Below are positions 34,891 through 38,612 of a stretch of 38,612 nt of DNA, in pieces; position 1 is the first letter of the stretch; every line of letters starts with the position of its first letter. This stretch comes from Comamonadaceae bacterium CD01 (GTDB lineage: Bacteria > Pseudomonadota > Gammaproteobacteria > Burkholderiales > Burkholderiaceae_C), in the NCBI GenBank assembly GCA_002894305.1, contig PGEI01000020.1, positions 1-38,612 on the forward strand, given 5' to 3'. A model generated the notes under the pieces. That model ran no database searches. It saw only the letters and a list, made by a program, of their open reading frames with translations, and was not told the DNA's origin. A program made the position numbers and the translations under genes.

Positions 34891-37800
34891 CTACCCTTCG
34901 GCCACGCCAAACCCGCCACCGCCCGGCGTCTGGATCTCGAACACGTCGCCCGGCTGCATCTGCACCTGGCCGATGTGGCCAAGCTCCTCGACGCGGCCGT
35001 CCGCGCGCAGCACGCGGTTGATGCCAAGCGCGCCGGCACTGCCGCCTGCCATGCCAAACGACCCTTGCACGCGGCCGTTGGACAAAATGCTGGCGGTCAT
35101 CGGTTCGAGGAAGCGCACGCGGCGCACGCCGCCGTCGCCGCCATGCCAGCGCCCGGCGCCGCCCGATCCGGCCCGGATGGCATAGCTGTCCAGGCGCACC
35201 GGAAAGCGCCACTCCAGCACCTCGGGGTCGGTCAGGCGCGAGTTGGTCATGTGCGTCTGCACCACGGCCGTGCCGTCGAAGCCGCCGACGAGTTGGCCCG
35301 CGTCGTCGAACAGGCCGCCGGCGCCGCTGCCGCCCGAGATCGTCTCGTAGTACTGGTGGCGGGCGTTGCCGAAGGTGAAGTTGTTCATCGTGCACTGGCT
35401 GGCCGCCGACACGCCGAGCGCGCCGATCAGCGCGTTGGTGATGCAGCTCGACGTCTCGACGTTGCCGGCGACGACCGACGCCGGCGGGCGCGGGTTGAGC
35501 ATGCAGCCCTCGGGGATGCGCACCTCGATGGGTTTGAGGCAGCCGGCATTGAGCGGAATGTCGTCGTCCACCAGCAGGCGAAAGCTGTAGAGCACGGCGG
35601 CCATGGTGACAGCCGTCGGCGCGTTGAAGTTGTTCGTCAGCTGCTCTGATGTACCGGCGAAGTCGACGACGGTGCTGCGCGTGGCCGCGTCGATGCGCAC
35701 GGCGACGCAGATGCGCGCGCCGTTGTCCAGCTCCAACGTATAGCTGCCGCCCTCGCCCAGGCGCGCGGCCAGGCGCGTAATCGCACTGCGCACCGACTCC
35801 TCGGCGTTGTCCTGCACGTGCTGCATATAGGCCTGCACGACGGGCAGGCTGAACTGCTGCACCATGTGCACCAGCTCCTGCACGCCCTTCTCATTCGCGG
35901 CGATCTGCGCCTTCAGGTCGGCCAGGTTCTGCTGCGGGTTGCGGCTGGGGTATTTGCCGCTGGCCAGCAGCGCAAGGATTTTCGCCTCCTGCAGCACGCC
36001 GGCGTCGACCAGCTTGACGTTGTCGATTTGCACGCCCTCTTCCTCGATGCGCGTGGAGAACGGCGGCATCGACCCCGGCGTGGTGCCGCCGATGTCGGCA
36101 TGGTGGCCGCGGCTGCCGACGTAGAAGGTGGGCTCGGCAGCGTCGCCGATGTAGACCGGCGTGATGACCGTGATGTCGGGCAGGTGGGTTCCGCCGTGAT
36201 AGGGGTCGTTGAGCACGAACACGTCCCCGCGGCGCATGCTGGCGCGGTTGCGCGCGATCACGGTCTGGATGCTCTCGCCCATGCTGCCCAGGTGCACCGG
36301 CATGTGCGGCGCGTTGGCAATCAGCTGGCCGGCCGCATCGAACAGCGCGCAGCTGAAATCGACGCGCTCCTTGATGTTGACCGAGTAGGCGGTGTTCTGC
36401 AGCTGCAGCCCCATCTGCTCGGCAATGTTCATGAACAGGTGGTTGAACACCTCCAGCAGCACCGGGTCGGCCGTGGTGCCCGCCGCGTGCACCACGGCGC
36501 GCGGCGCGTGGCGCGTGAGCAGCAGGTGATCCAGCTGCGTGAGCCGCGCGCTCCAGCCGGGCTCGACCACCGTGGTGGCGTTCTGCTCGGCGATGATGGC
36601 CGGCCCCTCGATCCGGTCGCCCGGGCGCAGATCCTCGCGCACCACCAGCGCCGCGTCGTGCCAGGCGGGCATGCCGTCGATGGCAGTGGTGAAGACGCCC
36701 ACCGTGTCGCGCCGCGGCACGTCACGCGGCGGGTGCAGCGGCTGCACGGCTTCATTGGCAGGCGCGCCGGCAATGACGGCCTCGGCCGAGACTGCCTCGA
36801 CGACCAGCGCCTTGCCTTGCATCACGAAGGCGAAGCGCTGGCGGTAGGCCTGCTCGAACGCCGCGGTGATCTGCGCCACACTGCCAAACGGCACGACCAG
36901 CACCGAGTCCGTGCCCTCGTAGCGCAGATGCACGCGCCGGTGCACCGTGGCGGGCGCGGGGGCGGACTGCAGCGCATCGTGCAGCTCGGCCAGCGCGTCG
37001 TCGGCCAGCGACTGCAGCACCTCGGCAATCCGCGCCATCGACGTCTGCTGCAGCGGCAGCTCCAGCGCCTGCTCGCGCATCGCGTTCTGGTCGGCCAGCC
37101 CCATGCCGTAGGCCGACAGCACGCCCGCCAGCGGATGCACCAGCACCTGGCCCATGCCCAGCGCGTCGGCCACCAGGCAGGCGTGCTGGCCGCCGGCGCC
37201 GCCAAAGCACTGCAGCGTGTAGCGCGTCACGTCATAGCCGCGCGCGACCGAGATCTTCTTGATCGCCCCGGCCATCTGCTGCACCGCAATCTGGATGCAG
37301 CCATGCGCGACGGCCTCGGGCGCGCGGCCGGTCTGCGCGGCCCAGTCGGCAAAGCGCTGGCGCACCACGTCCGCGTCCAGCGGCGCGTCGGCGCCGTGGC
37401 CGAACACGCTGGGGAACCAGCGCGGCTGCAACTTGCCGACCATCACGTTGGCGTCGGTCACCGCCAGCGGGCCGCCGCGGCGGTAGCTTGCCGGGCCGGG
37501 GTTGGCGCCGGCGCTCTCGGGGCCGACGCGAAAGCGCGCGCCGTCGAAGTTCAGGATGGAGCCGCCGCCGGCCGCGACGGTGTGGATGCTCATCATCGGC
37601 GCGCGCATGCGCACGCCGGCCACCTGGGTCTCGAACTCGCGCTCGAACTGGCCGGCAAAGTGGCTCACGTCGGTGCTGGTGCCGCCCATGTCGAAGCCGA
37701 TCACCCGCGCGCGCCCCGCCAGCTGCGCGGTGCGCGCCATGCCGACGATGCCGCCGGCCGGCCCCGACAGAATGGCGTCCTTGCCCTGGAACAGGTGGGC

Positions 37801-38541
37801 GTCGGTCAGCCCGCCCGAGGACTGCATGAAGTACAGCGGCACGCCCGGCATCTCCTGCTGCACCTGATCGACGTAGCGGCGCAGGATGGGCGAGAGATAG
37901 GCGTCCACCACCGTGGTGTCGCCGCGGCTGACGAACCGCATCAACGCACTGGTGGCGTGCGATGTGCTGACCTGGGCAAAGCCCACCTCGCGCGCCAGGC
38001 GCGCCGCCGCCTGTTCGTGCGCGGTGTAGCGCCAGCCATGCATGAAGCAGATCGCCACGCTGCGCAGCCCGGCGTCGTACGCGCCCTGCAGCGCCGCGCG
38101 CAGTTGCACCTCGTCGAGCGGCTGCACCACCTCGCCGTGCGCGCCAACGCGCTCGCGCGCCTCGACCACGCGGCTGTACAGCATCTCGGGCAACACGATG
38201 TGGCGGTCGAAAATGCGCGGCCGGTTCTGGTAGGCAATGCGCAGCGCGTCGCGAAAGCCCTGCGTGGTCACCAGCAGCGTGGGCTCGCCCTTTCGTTCGA
38301 GCAGCGCGTTGGTGGCCACCGTCGTCCCCATCTTCACGCATTGCACCTGCGCCGGCGTGATCGGCGCGCCCGCAGCCAGCCCCAGCAGGTGGCGGATGCC
38401 GGCCACCGCCGCGTCGCGGTATTGCTCGGGGTTGTCCGACAGCAGCTTGTACGCCAGCAGCCGACCGTCGGGCCGGCGCCCGACGATGTCGGTGAACGTG
38501 CCCCCGCGATCCACCCAGAACTGCCAGCGCTGATCGGCCAT
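34891..38541 (-). CDS. 5-oxoprolinase (fused HyuA-HyuB, ATP-hydrolysing)
   Basis: This 1216-residue single polypeptide contains both hydantoinase/oxoprolinase halves and so resembles the eukaryotic-type ATP-dependent 5-oxoprolinase that opens 5-oxo-L-proline to glutamate. Residues 1 to about 680 are HyuA-like, with [54 protein letters not shown] and the ATP-fold motif [11 protein letters not shown]. From about 690 the HyuB half follows ([57 protein letters not shown], and the final TPGGGGFG). The ATG at 38541 ([14 protein letters not shown]) was chosen because GGAG lies six bases upstream; an ATG at 38553 has no ribosome binding site. N-methylhydantoinase is the alternative activity. Confidence 0.88.
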   Translation of the reverse strand: MADQRWQFWVDRGGTFTDIVGRRPDGRLLAYKLLSDNPEQYRDAAVAGIRHLLGLAAGAPITPAQVQCVKMGTTVATNALLERKGEPTLLVTTQGFRDALRIAYQNRPRIFDRHIVLPEMLYSRVVEARERVGAHGEVVQPLDEVQLRAALQGAYDAGLRSVAICFMHGWRYTAHEQAAARLAREVGFAQVSTSHATSALMRFVSRGDTTVVDAYLSPILRRYVDQVQQEMPGVPLYFMQSSGGLTDAHLFQGKDAILSGPAGGIVGMARTAQLAGRARVIGFDMGGTSTDVSHFAGQFEREFETQVAGVRMRAPMMSIHTVAAGGGSILNFDGARFRVGPESAGANPGPASYRRGGPLAVTDANVMVGKLQPRWFPSVFGHGADAPLDADVVRQRFADWAAQTGRAPEAVAHGCIQIAVQQMAGAIKKISVARGYDVTRYTLQCFGGAGGQHACLVADALGMGQVLVHPLAGVLSAYGMGLADQNAMREQALELPLQQTSMARIAEVLQSLADDALAELHDALQSAPAPATVHRRVHLRYEGTDSVLVVPFGSVAQITAAFEQAYRQRFAFVMQGKALVVEAVSAEAVIAGAPANEAVQPLHPPRDVPRRDTVGVFTTAIDGMPAWHDAALVVREDLRPGDRIEGPAIIAEQNATTVVEPGWSARLTQLDHLLLTRHAPRAVVHAAGTTADPVLLEVFNHLFMNIAEQMGLQLQNTAYSVNIKERVDFSCALFDAAGQLIANAPHMPVHLGSMGESIQTVIARNRASMRRGDVFVLNDPYHGGTHLPDITVITPVYIGDAAEPTFYVGSRGHHADIGGTTPGSMPPFSTRIEEEGVQIDNVKLVDAGVLQEAKILALLASGKYPSRNPQQNLADLKAQIAANEKGVQELVHMVQQFSLPVVQAYMQHVQDNAEESVRSAITRLAARLGEGGSYTLELDNGARICVAVRIDAATRSTVVDFAGTSEQLTNNFNAPTAVTMAAVLYSFRLLVDDDIPLNAGCLKPIEVRIPEGCMLNPRPPASVVAGNVETSSCITNALIGALGVSAASQCTMNNFTFGNARHQYYETISGGSGAGGLFDDAGQLVGGFDGTAVVQTHMTNSRLTDPEVLEWRFPVRLDSYAIRAGSGGAGRWHGGDGGVRRVRFLEPMTASILSNGRVQGSFGMAGGSAGALGINRVLRADGRVEELGHIGQVQMQPGDVFEIQTPGGGGFGVAEG

Positions 38542-38567
38542 CGTCGTCTCCATTTGCGTTTTGCTAG

Positions 38568-38612
38568 GAGGCTGTCGGACTTGGAGCGTCGAAAGCGAGA
38601 ATCGGCCCCAGC
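38568..38612. mobile_element. Insertion-sequence-like terminal sequence (right edge, partial)
   Basis: GAGGCTGTCGGACTTGGA starts at 38568, directly after a CTAG, and is the inverted counterpart of the sequence ending at base 49 (GAGTCTGTCGGACTTGGA on the other strand). Further in, the two edges share CGACG and GCTGxGGxCGATT blocks with small shifts, so they are related but not identical. They could be the two ends of one element type or two diverged copies. No transposase is visible within the window. The boundary lies 26 bases upstream of the 5-oxoprolinase start. Confidence 0.45.

Overview
The window looks like chromosomal DNA of a betaproteobacterium of order Burkholderiales, most likely family Comamonadaceae (an Acidovorax/Comamonas-like lineage). 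The reasons are the very GC-rich coding sequence with GC-biased third positions, the gene order gyrA-serC-pheA-tyrA-aroA/cmk-rpsA-ihfB-lapA-lapB, the fused AroA-Cmk protein and the Burkholderiales-style OmpA upstream of gyrA. No tRNA, rRNA or CRISPR array was seen. Placement below family level is not possible from the sequence alone.

Layout. Bases 1-49 resemble the end of an insertion sequence. Next come a periplasmic PQQ-type sugar dehydrogenase (minus strand), an Hsp15-like S4 protein and a PAS-GGDEF diguanylate cyclase. At 3.1-8.05 kb a MarR regulator with tandem operator-like palindromes precedes a complete tripartite EmrAB-type efflux system (outer-membrane lipoprotein, HlyD-type adaptor, DHA2 transporter). 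A small unrecognised gene faces it at 8.08-8.43 kb. At 8.6-14.0 kb a tightly overlapping operon encodes a hydroxyproline 2-epimerase, a two-polypeptide D-hydroxyproline/D-imino acid dehydrogenase (one subunit a 2Fe-2S/FAD/BFD-like fusion), a pyrroline-2-carboxylate reductase and a GntR/FCD regulator. The deaminase and semialdehyde dehydrogenase that normally finish the pathway are absent from the window.

The 14.0-28.6 kb stretch is housekeeping: icd, a DUF192 protein, ompA, gyrA, serC, pheA, tyrA, a fused aroA-cmk, rpsA, ihfB, lapA and lapB. It covers the TCA cycle, outer-membrane anchoring, DNA topology, serine and aromatic amino acid synthesis, CMP kinase, ribosomal protein S1, IHF-beta and LPS assembly control. 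At 28.7-34.9 kb a complete Mrp/Mnh/Pha cation/proton antiporter operon (A/B fusion, C, D, E, F, G) follows, each junction overlapping by 1-4 bases. A convergent 5-oxoprolinase fills the rest, and its upstream side runs straight into a second insertion-sequence-like end at 38568-38612.

Most of the window is well-understood core genome. The parts that deserve a second look are the compact hydroxyproline operon with its apparently closed reaction loop, the unrecognised 116-residue gene, the MarR control region with an apparently leaderless start, Asn at GyrA position 87, and the two related insertion-sequence-like ends that bound the window. I did not find clear evidence for an entirely new type of biological system.
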